From Myxococcales bacterium (GTDB lineage: Bacteria; Myxococcota; Myxococcia; Myxococcales; Myxococcaceae), in NCBI GenBank assembly GCA_003153055.1, contig PMBV01000310.1:1-15760 (forward strand): 15,760 bases of DNA, given 5' to 3'. The position numbers and the translations under genes are program-made. The notes beneath the pieces were generated by a model. It was not told the origin of the DNA. It ran no database searches and worked only from the letters and a program-made list of their open reading frames with translations. Positions 1 through 7,120 of the stretch are shown here, piece after piece (positions within the stretch are counted from its first letter, which is position 1; every line of letters begins with the position of its first letter).

Positions 1-144
1 CTGACGCTCCTCACCGTGCCGGTGGCCTACTCGTACTTCGACGACCTCTCGGGGTTCCTGAGGCGGGTCTTCAGCCGCAAAAAGGCCGCCGCCACGGAGC
101 ACCCACACCATGAAGCAGCGGTCACCGCGGAGGTGAGCAAGTGA
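1..144 (+). CDS. RND-family efflux transporter, C-terminal end (partial)
   Basis: This is the last 47 codons of a gene that enters from the left edge; the reading frame starts at base 1 and ends with TGA at 142-144. The translated end runs LTLLTVPVAYSYFDDLSG and then has a charged tail with Arg/Lys and His-rich stretches. A hydrophobic segment ending in a TVPVAY-type motif followed by a short cytoplasmic tail is how AcrB/CusA-type RND inner-membrane pumps end. The next gene encodes a TolC-type outer-membrane factor and overlaps this stop, which is the usual partner arrangement for a tripartite pump. The substrate cannot be told from this fragment. The assignment rests on the short tail plus the neighbour, so the family call is good but the subfamily is open. 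Confidence 0.8.
   Translation: MTLLTVPVAYSYFDDLSGFLRRVFSRKKAAATEHPHHEAAVTAEVSK
128..136 (+). promoter_or_regulatory. Strong ribosome binding site for the TolC-type gene
   Basis: The bases GGAGGTGA at 129-136 match the anti-Shine-Dalgarno complement over eight positions and lie just before the GTG at 141. This site sits inside the end of the RND gene. It supports the GTG start and translational coupling of the two genes. Confidence 0.7.
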
Positions 145-1469
145 GGCGCTTCTCGACACTGTTGCTGTTGGCCGCGCTTCCGGCCATCGCCCAACCGACG
201 ACGGTGAAGGAGTTCCTCGCCGCCGCCGATGCCCAGAACGTCGACCGCCGCATCTCCATCGAGCAGCGGGAGAAGGCGGTGGCCGAGTACCGGCAGGCGT
301 GGACCGCGATGCTCCCGTCGTTGACGCTCCAAGGGGCCTGGACGCGGAACCAGAAGGAAGTCAGCTTGGACATCGCCGGGCAGCTCACGCCGCTCCTCAC
401 GCCGGTCTTCCAGGCGGTGCACGTGACTCCCCCGGACACCGCGTCGTCGCCGACGGTCATCACCCCGCTGCAGCAGCTCGACGCCACCCTGCGCGTCGAC
501 CTGCCCCTCATCGACACCACCCGGTGGATGCGCGCGGTCGCCGCCAACGAGGTCCAGCTGGGCGCCGAAGAGCGAGAGCGCGTCACCCGCGACTTGGTAC
601 GACGGCAGGTCGTCGCGGCGTACTACGGCTACGCGGCGGCGCTGGCGATGAAGGCGTCTGCGCTCAAGGCGCTCAACGCCGCCGAGCTGCAGCTCAAACT
701 GACCACCGTGCGTGCCGAGGCGGGAGCGGTCACCGAGCTCGACGTGCTCCGGGCGCGGGCCGAGGTGGCGCGCAACAGTCAGACGGTCGTCGACGCGAAC
801 CTCTTGGCGGTGACGACCCGACGAACCTTGCGCACGCTCTCGGGGGTCGAGGCTCCAGACGCGGTGCCGCTGCCCACCGCGAACCTGAGCCTCGAGCCTG
901 GCTTCGAGGAGCTGGAGAAGAGCGTGGGCGAGCTGCCGGCGGTGCGCGCGGCTGGGCACGACGCCGAGGCCGCGGGGAGCATGGCGACCATGCAGAAGCT
1001 GGCGCTGGTTCCCATCATCGGCGCTCAGTTCACCGAGCGAGTCACCAACGCCACCGGCTTCTCTGGGCAGTCGGCGTTCTGGAACACCGGACTGACGGCG
1101 ACCTGGCGGCTCGACGCTCCCACGCTGATGGGCATCGAGGCGCAGGCGCGCGGCCAGAACATCGCGGCGCTGGGGGTCGAGCGGGCGCGGCTGAGCGCGG
1201 CGGATCAAATCCACAACGACTGGCAGCGTTTCAGCGCCGCCCTGCGGAAGATGGAATCGGTCGATGCTCAGGTGGCGGCGGCCGCGCGCGCCGAGCAGGT
1301 GGCGAGGGACCGGTACGCCGTCGGGGCGGCGACGCAGCTCGAGGTCATCACGAGCGAGCGCGACCTCTTCGCGGCGGAGTTCGGTCAGATTCAAGCGCTG
1401 TCTGACCTCGCCACCGCGCGCCTGTCGCTCCGACTCAGCGCCGGGCGGCCACTCGACGACGCTCCGTAG
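141..1469 (+). CDS. TolC family outer-membrane efflux protein
   Basis: The 442-residue product is an outer-membrane factor of the OEP/TolC family, which forms the trimeric channel through which RND pumps expel substrates. A signal peptide is visible at the N-terminus (MRRFSTLLLLAALPAIA, likely cleaved before QPTT). Long Ala/Glu/Arg-rich stretches follow, as expected for the alpha-helical barrel. The two halves show the pseudo-repeat typical of the family, with LPSLTLQGAW near residue 60 and a second barrel half in the last third (AARAEQVARDRYAVGAATQLEVITSERDL is cut here for length: the VGAATQLEVI part is the classic OEP signature). Length is normal for the family. The start is GTG at 141, overlapping the TGA of the RND gene at 142-144 and preceded by a near-perfect ribosome binding site. 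The substrate is unknown. Confidence 0.92.
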   Translation: MRRFSTLLLLAALPAIAQPTTVKEFLAAADAQNVDRRISIEQREKAVAEYRQAWTAMLPSLTLQGAWTRNQKEVSLDIAGQLTPLLTPVFQAVHVTPPDTASSPTVITPLQQLDATLRVDLPLIDTTRWMRAVAANEVQLGAEERERVTRDLVRRQVVAAYYGYAAALAMKASALKALNAAELQLKLTTVRAEAGAVTELDVLRARAEVARNSQTVVDANLLAVTTRRTLRTLSGVEAPDAVPLPTANLSLEPGFEELEKSVGELPAVRAAGHDAEAAGSMATMQKLALVPIIGAQFTERVTNATGFSGQSAFWNTGLTATWRLDAPTLMGIEAQARGQNIAALGVERARLSAADQIHNDWQRFSAALRKMESVDAQVAAAARAEQVARDRYAVGAATQLEVITSERDLFAAEFGQIQALSDLATARLSLRLSAGRPLDDAP

Positions 1470-1821
1470 AGCCCGAAACCGCGGGCGGGCGCCGACGTGA
1501 CGTCCACCGCGGAGAAGACGAGCCTGCGAGCCTCGGTCGAGCTGCCAGGCTCGCACTCCCGCCGAGGGCGTCGGCGAGATGATGTCGCACCACGTCGACC
1601 TGGGCGAGTACCTCGGAACACCAGTTACCAGACGTGTGCACAGTTGTTGTCAGGTGCTGTCAATTCCAGCACTTGCCCTCTCGTTTGAAATGTATTGAAT
1701 GGGCGCTGGTGGCCGCGCCACAACTCCGTGCTAGCAATGAGGTGGTGACCCGAAAGACCCGGTGGCTTGCTCGATGACCCAGCCAAGGAGTTTTCGACTT
1801 GGGAGCCCGGAGGGCACGAGA
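1470..1821. other. Intergenic interval, no gene seen
   Basis: These 352 bases separate the efflux genes from the protease gene. Short ORFs here have no recognisable protein character. The stretch around 1625-1720 is less GC-rich than its surroundings and is the likeliest place for the protease promoter, but I see no clear -35/-10 pair. A small inverted repeat, GTGCTG at 1654-1659 and CAGCAC at 1667-1672 with a 7-base loop, lies in it. No T-tract follows it, so it is not an obvious terminator. Confidence 0.5.
1809..1813 (+). promoter_or_regulatory. Ribosome binding site deciding the protease start
   Basis: GGAGG at 1809-1813 lies 8 bases before the ATG at 1822. Upstream in-frame alternatives (GTG 1762, ATG 1774) lack such a site and would place a polar extension in front of the signal sequence. 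The ATG at 1822 is therefore preferred. Confidence 0.6.
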
Positions 1822-4269
1822 ATGACGGGTCACACGACACGAAGCTCGCGTTTCTCATGGACGCTCGTCCTGGTGGTGGCGGCGGTGCACCTCGGCTGCA
1901 CCCTCGAGCCGGCCGGGCCGGTGAAGGAGCGGGTCTTCACCGCGGCCGACCGCGGAGCCCAGGTAAACCTCGCCAAGGACGAGCTCCTCACCATCGAGCT
2001 CGACGCCCGGCCCTCGACGGGCCTCACCTGGGAGCTCCTCGACGTCGACACCTCGGTCCTCGCGCTGGCTGGCCGGGAGCACCAGTCGGCCTTGGCGCTG
2101 GGCGGAGTCGATCGCGAGCGGCTCCACTTCACTGGCGTGGCCGCGGGGACGACCTCGGTGACGCTGGTGTACCACCGCCCCTGGGAAGAGCCGACCGGCG
2201 ATGAGCCCACGTACACGGTCGAGCTCCAGGTCAGCGGACCCTACGCCGGCGCGTGGAGGCCGCCGCTGACCAAGGCCATCGCCCAGCAGGACCTCGGCGA
2301 CAGCTTGATGCCCGCGGCCTTGAGTCTCTGCGACCCAGGTGACGGCGGCTACAGCCGATGTACGCCCATCAAGAACCAGGGGAACTGTGGAGGGTGTTGG
2401 GCCTTCGCGACGGCCGGAGTCTTCGAGAACCTCCTGTACTTCGCCAACCCGTCAGTGGTGCCCAGCCTCTCGGAGCAGTACCTCATCTCGTGCAACTCCA
2501 AGGGCTACAACTGCGCTGAGGGCGGGAACGTCGCTTTCGACTACTACACCAAGTCCTACGTCAGTCCGCCCGAGAGCGGCGCGGGCGCCGTGTACACTGC
2601 AGACTTCCCCTTCAAGGCGAATGACGTGGCCTGCGGCAACACCGCCCACCCGCACCACGAGAAGGTGACCAGCTGGGCCAGCATCAGCGGAAACCCCGCG
2701 AGCGTGGCGACGCTGAAGCAAGCCATCATGACCGCGGGGCCAGTGTGGACCGCGGTGTGCGCCGACGATGCGTTTTCTGCCTACACGTACCGGGGCAACT
2801 CCTCGAACGACGTCTTCCACGGCACCTGCACCGACTTGAACCACGCCGTCATCCTCGTCGGCTGGAACGACAACGGCGGCGACGGGTACTGGTTGATGCG
2901 CAACTCGTGGGGCAAACAATGGGGTGACCACGGCTACATGCGCATCGCCTACGGAGCCAACGGCATCGGCTCCGACTCGGCCAAGGCCGTCTATGGCACC
3001 CAGCCGCCCATCAACAGCCCGCCCACCGCCAGCGCTGGTCAAGCACAGACGGTGCGTTCTGGGGCCACCGTGAACCTCGACGGGAGCGGCAGCCGAGACA
3101 CCGATGGCACCATCGCCTCGTACGCCTGGGCCCAGACGGGGACCCCGGCGGTGACGCTGACGGGCGCCACCTCGGCCAAGGCCACCTTCGTCGCCCCTCA
3201 AGTGACGAGCGCCACGACGCTGACCTTCACGCTGACGGTGAAAGACAACGGAGGCGCCACCGGTTCGGCCTCGGTCGTCATCACCGTGAAGCCCGAGAAT
3301 CGTCTCCCCGTCGCCAACGCCGGCCCGGCACAGACGGTCGTTCAAGGGGCCACCGTCACCCTCGACGGGAGCGGGAGCTCGGACCCCGATGGCACCATCG
3401 CCAGCTACGCGTGGGCGCAGAGCGCTGGTCCGACGGCAGCGGTGTCGGGTGCGACGAGCGCCAAGCCCAGCTTCGTGGCCGCGGCGCTGGGGACCTTCAC
3501 CTTCACGCTGACGGTGACCGATGACGCCGGCGGGACAGCGAGCCAGACGGTGACCATCACCGTGATGCCGCCCAATCAACCGCCAGTGGCCGACGCTGGG
3601 GTGGATCAAACCATCGCGCCAGGGGACACCGTCACCCTGGACGGCAGTGGAAGCGCGGACCCCGACGGTCGCATCGCTGGGTATGCCTGGGTTCAGACGT
3701 CGGGAACGCCGGTGACCCTGAGCGGAGCGACCACTGCCCAGCCAACCTTCGTCACGCCCCCGCTCACCGGCTCGGGCACCCTGAGCCTCTCGTTTGCGTT
3801 GACGGTGACGGACGACAGGGGGGCGACCGCGAGCGCGTCGGTGACCGTGACGGTGGCGCACGTCAATCGTCTCCCCCGCGTGAATGCCGGGGCAGCGCAG
3901 CGGGTGAAACACGGAGCGACCGTGAGGCTCGACGGCAGCTCGAGCTCGGACCCCGATGGCACCATCGCCAGCTACGCCTGGACCCAGACGGCAGGCGCGA
4001 CGGTGGCGCTCTCTGGGGGCACGGCGGCCCGGCCCACGTTCGTGGCTCCAACGGAGGATGGAGACGTGACCTTGAAGCTCACCGTCACGGACAACGAGGG
4101 CGGCACGGCGAGCGCATCGGTGGTGGTCACCGTGGTTCCAGCGGGGGCCATGACGACGTCTGGACCAGCTGACGGAGCCGTGGTGGGGAGCTGCGCGTCG
4201 GTCGGACCGTCGGACCTGGGCCTCGCGCTCCTGCCGCTCATGATGATGGCGTGGCGTCGTCGGCGCTGA
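1822..4269 (+). CDS. Secreted papain-family (C1A) protease with N-terminal chagasin-like inhibitor domain, four PKD-type repeats and MYXO-CTERM-like tail
   Basis: The product is 815 residues. An export signal occupies residues 1-26 and ends in LGC (Cys26), an imperfect lipobox. Residues about 38-135 resemble the I42/chagasin fold: a RPSTGLTW segment at 63-70 matches the NPTTGF-type loop, and HRPW at 118-121 matches the RPW loop. The C1A domain follows (about 155-392) and has all expected catalytic residues: Gln186, Cys192 in GGCWAF, His341 in NHAVILVGW and Asn361 in RNSWG. Four PKD-like beta-sandwich repeats start near residues 400, 493, 585 and 682. The end has Cys791, a hydrophobic stretch and RRRR, as in MYXO-CTERM tails that are processed for surface anchoring. 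I infer a surface-attached cysteine protease whose propeptide role is taken by an inhibitor-like domain. The catalytic assignment is firm; the inhibitor call rests on motifs. Confidence 0.92.
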   Translation: MTGHTTRSSRFSWTLVLVVAAVHLGCTLEPAGPVKERVFTAADRGAQVNLAKDELLTIELDARPSTGLTWELLDVDTSVLALAGREHQSALALGGVDRERLHFTGVAAGTTSVTLVYHRPWEEPTGDEPTYTVELQVSGPYAGAWRPPLTKAIAQQDLGDSLMPAALSLCDPGDGGYSRCTPIKNQGNCGGCWAFATAGVFENLLYFANPSVVPSLSEQYLISCNSKGYNCAEGGNVAFDYYTKSYVSPPESGAGAVYTADFPFKANDVACGNTAHPHHEKVTSWASISGNPASVATLKQAIMTAGPVWTAVCADDAFSAYTYRGNSSNDVFHGTCTDLNHAVILVGWNDNGGDGYWLMRNSWGKQWGDHGYMRIAYGANGIGSDSAKAVYGTQPPINSPPTASAGQAQTVRSGATVNLDGSGSRDTDGTIASYAWAQTGTPAVTLTGATSAKATFVAPQVTSATTLTFTLTVKDNGGATGSASVVITVKPENRLPVANAGPAQTVVQGATVTLDGSGSSDPDGTIASYAWAQSAGPTAAVSGATSAKPSFVAAALGTFTFTLTVTDDAGGTASQTVTITVMPPNQPPVADAGVDQTIAPGDTVTLDGSGSADPDGRIAGYAWVQTSGTPVTLSGATTAQPTFVTPPLTGSGTLSLSFALTVTDDRGATASASVTVTVAHVNRLPRVNAGAAQRVKHGATVRLDGSSSSDPDGTIASYAWTQTAGATVALSGGTAARPTFVAPTEDGDVTLKLTVTDNEGGTASASVVVTVVPAGAMTTSGPADGAVVGSCASVGPSDLGLALLPLMMMAWRRRR
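3010..4140 (+). repeat. Four tandem PKD-type repeats within the protease gene
   Basis: Four units of about 92-97 codons each carry the pattern DGSGSxDxDGxIAxYAW, then TFV and LTVxDxxGxxAS. Units 2 and 4 share a 36-base identical stretch (3375-3410 and 3942-3977), which points to recent internal exchange or strong constraint. Such repeats usually act as stalks or carbohydrate/protein-binding spacers on secreted enzymes. Confidence 0.85.
4195..4269 (+). other. MYXO-CTERM-like C-terminal sorting tail
   Basis: The last residues read GSCAS, then a hydrophobic run (LGLALLPLMMMAW), then four Arg residues before the stop. Established MYXO-CTERM tails have an invariant Cys, a transmembrane stretch and a terminal Arg cluster. 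This copy has one Cys and a slightly longer gap to the hydrophobic run than the commonest form, so I call it MYXO-CTERM-like. Confidence 0.7.
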
Positions 4270-4284
4270 GGGACCTCGGCTCCC

Positions 4285-4950
4285 CTACGCAATCTCAGGG
4301 AGCATCATCGCCACCGCCGCGTAATGGAGAATGGCGGCCACCACGACGAAGAGATGGAACACCTCGTGGTACCCGAAGATGCGCGGAAACGGGTCTGGCC
4401 GCTTCAGCGCATAGACGAAGGCCCCCGCCGTGTAGAGGAGCCCGCCCGCGAAGATGAGCGTCACCTTGCTCACCCCGAGGGTGAAGAAGAGCGTCGGGCC
4501 CACCGGCACGAAGGCCCAGCCCAGCAAAACGAAGATGGCCGCCATCACCGGCTTGGGTGCCGTCGGCCACGCGAGCGAGAGAATGACCCCTCCCACCGCT
4601 CCTCCCCACACGACGGCCAGCATGGTGTGGCCTGGCCCTGGCCCCAGGAGCAACCCGACGGGCGTGTAGGTCCCCGCGATGAGGAAGAAGATGGCCGAGT
4701 GGTCCACCCGCCCCATCCAGTCGCGGGCGCGAGGCGGCCACGTCGGCCGATGGTAGATGGCCGAGATGGCAAACAGCGCGACGAGGCTCAGCCCGTAGGT
4801 CGCGGCGCCGGCCCGGGCCGCCTCCGAGCCCGCTCCGAGCCAAAGCGCTACCGCCGCTGGGGCCGCCACCCACGCGGCGGCTTCGTGAAGCACGCCCCGC
4901 AAGAGAGGCTTCTGACGGGGTGAGGGACTCGGGGCACGCGGCGACTCCAT
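4285..4950 (-). CDS. Haemolysin III / TrhA (PAQR-related) family membrane protein
   Basis: The 221-residue product is a seven-helix membrane protein of the HlyIII family, a branch of the CREST/PAQR superfamily of putative metal-dependent membrane hydrolases. Family motifs are present in order: LRGVLHE (17-23), SAIYHR (63-68), RVDHSAIF (81-88), AGTYTP (92-97) and FGYHEVFHLFVV (192-203). The conserved Ser63, His67, Asp83, His195 and His199 that would hold the metal ion are all there. Length is typical. I chose the ATG at 4948-4950 because GGAGG lies 5 bases upstream; a GTG four codons earlier is possible but overlaps that site. The gene converges on the protease gene with a 15-base gap. Despite the family name, haemolysis is not established for most members; bacterial homologues have been linked to membrane energetics and lipid homeostasis. 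Confidence 0.93.
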   Translation of the reverse strand: MESPRAPSPSPRQKPLLRGVLHEAAAWVAAPAAVALWLGAGSEAARAGAATYGLSLVALFAISAIYHRPTWPPRARDWMGRVDHSAIFFLIAGTYTPVGLLLGPGPGHTMLAVVWGGAVGGVILSLAWPTAPKPVMAAIFVLLGWAFVPVGPTLFFTLGVSKVTLIFAGGLLYTAGAFVYALKRPDPFPRIFGYHEVFHLFVVVAAILHYAAVAMMLPEIA

Positions 4951-5118
4951 GACGACCTCCACCTTGAAAGCTAACGAGGGCCCGTCACGGCTCAGTCATA
5001 CGGCGCCTCGTACAGTGCGAGTGGTTCCCGACCCCAACCCGCGTCACGAGCGCGCATGGGACGCAAGCAAACTCGCCTCGCGTCGTAGAGGCCCCGACGC
5101 AAACTGCTTTGATTTTCC

Positions 5119-5149
5119 TTGACCCCTTCGCTCGCCGACAGGTTATGTG
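5119..5149 (+). promoter_or_regulatory. Candidate sigma-70-like promoter for the beta-barrel gene
   Basis: TTGACC at 5119-5124 and TATGTG at 5144-5149 are separated by 19 bases and lie about 30 bases before the ATG at 5181. The -35 match is good; the -10 match is partial and the spacing is long. This is a suggestion, not a firm call. Confidence 0.3.
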
Positions 5150-5180
5150 GCCCGCCGTTCAACCGAGGAGAGTAACGCTC

Positions 5181-7037
5181 ATGTCTCGCGCACTCGTGGG
5201 TCTGTTGGTACTCTTGCCTGCCCTGTCGCAGGCACAGGTTGATGGTGGTGCGCCCGCGGGGGATGACGCCGAGAGCCTCCGGCGCGACTTCGACGCCAAG
5301 CTCGAGGCCGCGCGCCGCGAGGTGAAGGAGCTCCGCGAAGAGATGCGCGCTCAGCTGGCCACCCAGTCCACCCGCCAGGGGTGGCAAGAGGAATGGGTCG
5401 GCGAGAAGCGGAAGCTCGAGCTGGTGACGCTCGACGGGTACCTCCGCGCCCGGCCGGAGCTGTTCTACAAGTTCGACATGGGCCGAGGGAACGACCCCGC
5501 GGGCTACTCCTTGTGGCCCCGCTCGCCCATCAGCGGCGCCGAGCGCACCAACGCCGGCGTCAACATGCGCTTCCGCCTCGAGCCCACCATCAATGTCTCC
5601 GAGGAAGTTCGGATTCGCGCGCAGATCGACGCGCTCGACAACATGGTGTGGGGCTCCACGCCCGACTACGCCTACTCGCTCAACTCGTCGAACAACTACG
5701 CCTACGACCGGAACCAGTTCTCCATCTTCAGCTTCGGTCAGGCGCCTCAGCGCAGCGGCATCAACTCGCTGGCCGACTCCATCGCCGTGAAGCGCGTGTG
5801 GGGCGAGGTCGACACCCCCATCGGCCTGTTCCGCTTCGGGCGCATGGGCAGCCACTGGGGCCTCGGCATGCTCCACAACGACGGCAACGGCATCGACAGC
5901 GACTGGGGCGACACCGTCGATCGCTTCAGCTTCACCGCCGAGCCGATTCCGGGCTTCTACGCGAGCGCCATGCTCGACTTCAACGTCGAGGGCCTCATCT
6001 CGGCGCGCCAGCCCGCCGGTGGCCAGCCCATCGACCTGTCGACCCTCGACGACACCCACAGCTACATCTTGGTGCTGGCCCGCCGTGACACCGAGCAGGA
6101 GCGCCAGGCGAAGCTCAACTCAGGCCAGACCGTGCTGAATTACGGCGTCCACTTCACCTATAGGACCCAGCGTGATGACGCGGTCGACAGCCTCTCTGGC
6201 CCCTTCACCATCGACGGCCAGACCATGGTGCCCACCATCGCCAACCCCGTCTGGGTGCCTCGCCGCGGGCAGCTCTTCATTCCCGACCTGTGGGGCAAAA
6301 TCGAGCAGAAGAACTGGCGCATCGAAGCCGAGGCCGCGGCCATCTTGGGCTCCATCGAGAACCGCGCAATCACCGGCGCCACCTGGGCCGACCCGAACCT
6401 TAGCCAGTCGCTCTACATGTACCAGTTCGGCGCCACCCTTCAGGCGGAGTACCGCTTCCTCAATGGCGACTTGGAGATCGGCCTCGACGTGGGCTTTGCC
6501 TCGGGCGATTCGGCCCCGGGCTTCGGGCTGTACCCGCGAAGGCAGGGAACGACCAACAAAGGCATCTCCACCGTGGCTGGCGACATCGACGGGCCCCAGT
6601 TCAACTGCGAAGTGCCCAAAAGCGCGACCTCGAGCTCTTGCTCGGACAACGAGGTTCGCAACTTCCGCTTCAACCCCGACTACCGCGTCGACATGATCCT
6701 CTACCGGGAAATCCTCGGAGGCATCACCGACAGCATCTATTTCAAGCCGCGCGCCAAGTACCGCATCACCCAGGGCTTCGATGTCTTCGTCGGCGGCATC
6801 TACTCGCGTGCCATGTTCCTCTCGTCGACGCCTGGCTCGGGCTATGGCGCGACTGACCCCAGCCTCGGCATCGAGCTCAACGGTGGCGTCCGCTACGAGA
6901 CTGAAGAGGGCTTCTTCGGCCAACTCCAGTACGGCATCCTCTTCCCCCTCGATGGGTTCAGGTACACGTCGTCTGGCGCTCAGGTGACCCTCGACTTCCC
7001 TCAAGCCCTTCGAGGCATGGTGGGCATTCGATTCTGA
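5181..7037 (+). CDS. Outer-membrane beta-barrel protein with N-terminal coiled coil, function unknown
   Basis: The 618-residue product starts with a signal peptide (MSRALVGLLVLLPALSQAQ). A short charged heptad-rich segment follows at about residues 31-60 (ESLRRDFDAKLEAARREVKE and onward), likely a coiled coil. The remainder is rich in alternating polar and aromatic residues (for example YLRARPELFYKFDMG and FRFGRMGSHWGLGMLHNDG) and ends in VGIRF, with the terminal Phe that the outer-membrane insertion machinery recognises. This fits a large porin-like barrel anchored or spaced by a coiled coil. It resembles a lineage-restricted myxobacterial family of unknown function (possibly the TIGR04551 group; this is from memory and not checked). 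The ATG at 5181 is chosen because GAGGAG lies 10 bases upstream and the signal peptide begins there. Cargo or ligand cannot be inferred. Confidence 0.82.
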   Translation: MSRALVGLLVLLPALSQAQVDGGAPAGDDAESLRRDFDAKLEAARREVKELREEMRAQLATQSTRQGWQEEWVGEKRKLELVTLDGYLRARPELFYKFDMGRGNDPAGYSLWPRSPISGAERTNAGVNMRFRLEPTINVSEEVRIRAQIDALDNMVWGSTPDYAYSLNSSNNYAYDRNQFSIFSFGQAPQRSGINSLADSIAVKRVWGEVDTPIGLFRFGRMGSHWGLGMLHNDGNGIDSDWGDTVDRFSFTAEPIPGFYASAMLDFNVEGLISARQPAGGQPIDLSTLDDTHSYILVLARRDTEQERQAKLNSGQTVLNYGVHFTYRTQRDDAVDSLSGPFTIDGQTMVPTIANPVWVPRRGQLFIPDLWGKIEQKNWRIEAEAAAILGSIENRAITGATWADPNLSQSLYMYQFGATLQAEYRFLNGDLEIGLDVGFASGDSAPGFGLYPRRQGTTNKGISTVAGDIDGPQFNCEVPKSATSSSCSDNEVRNFRFNPDYRVDMILYREILGGITDSIYFKPRAKYRITQGFDVFVGGIYSRAMFLSSTPGSGYGATDPSLGIELNGGVRYETEEGFFGQLQYGILFPLDGFRYTSSGAQVTLDFPQALRGMVGIRF

Positions 7038-7120
7038 GCGACGAGCCGTCAGACTGTTGACTGAGGTACGGAGCAACCCGCCCTTCGTCGTCGTGCTACC
7101 GGCCTCACTTGGCGTTCTAA

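Noticed and set aside
27..1556. 509-codon open frame on the minus strand across the TolC-type gene
   Set aside because: It is Arg/Gly/His-rich with no domain, and the plus-strand frame has a signal peptide and family motifs. It is a composition artefact.
1654..1672. Small GTGCTG/CAGCAC inverted repeat as an operator
   Set aside because: Six-base arms with a 7-base loop are expected by chance at this length; kept only as a note in the intergenic entry.
2452..3912. 486-codon minus-strand frame opposite the protease
   Set aside because: It is a shadow of the repeated PKD coding sequence; no independent evidence for a protein.
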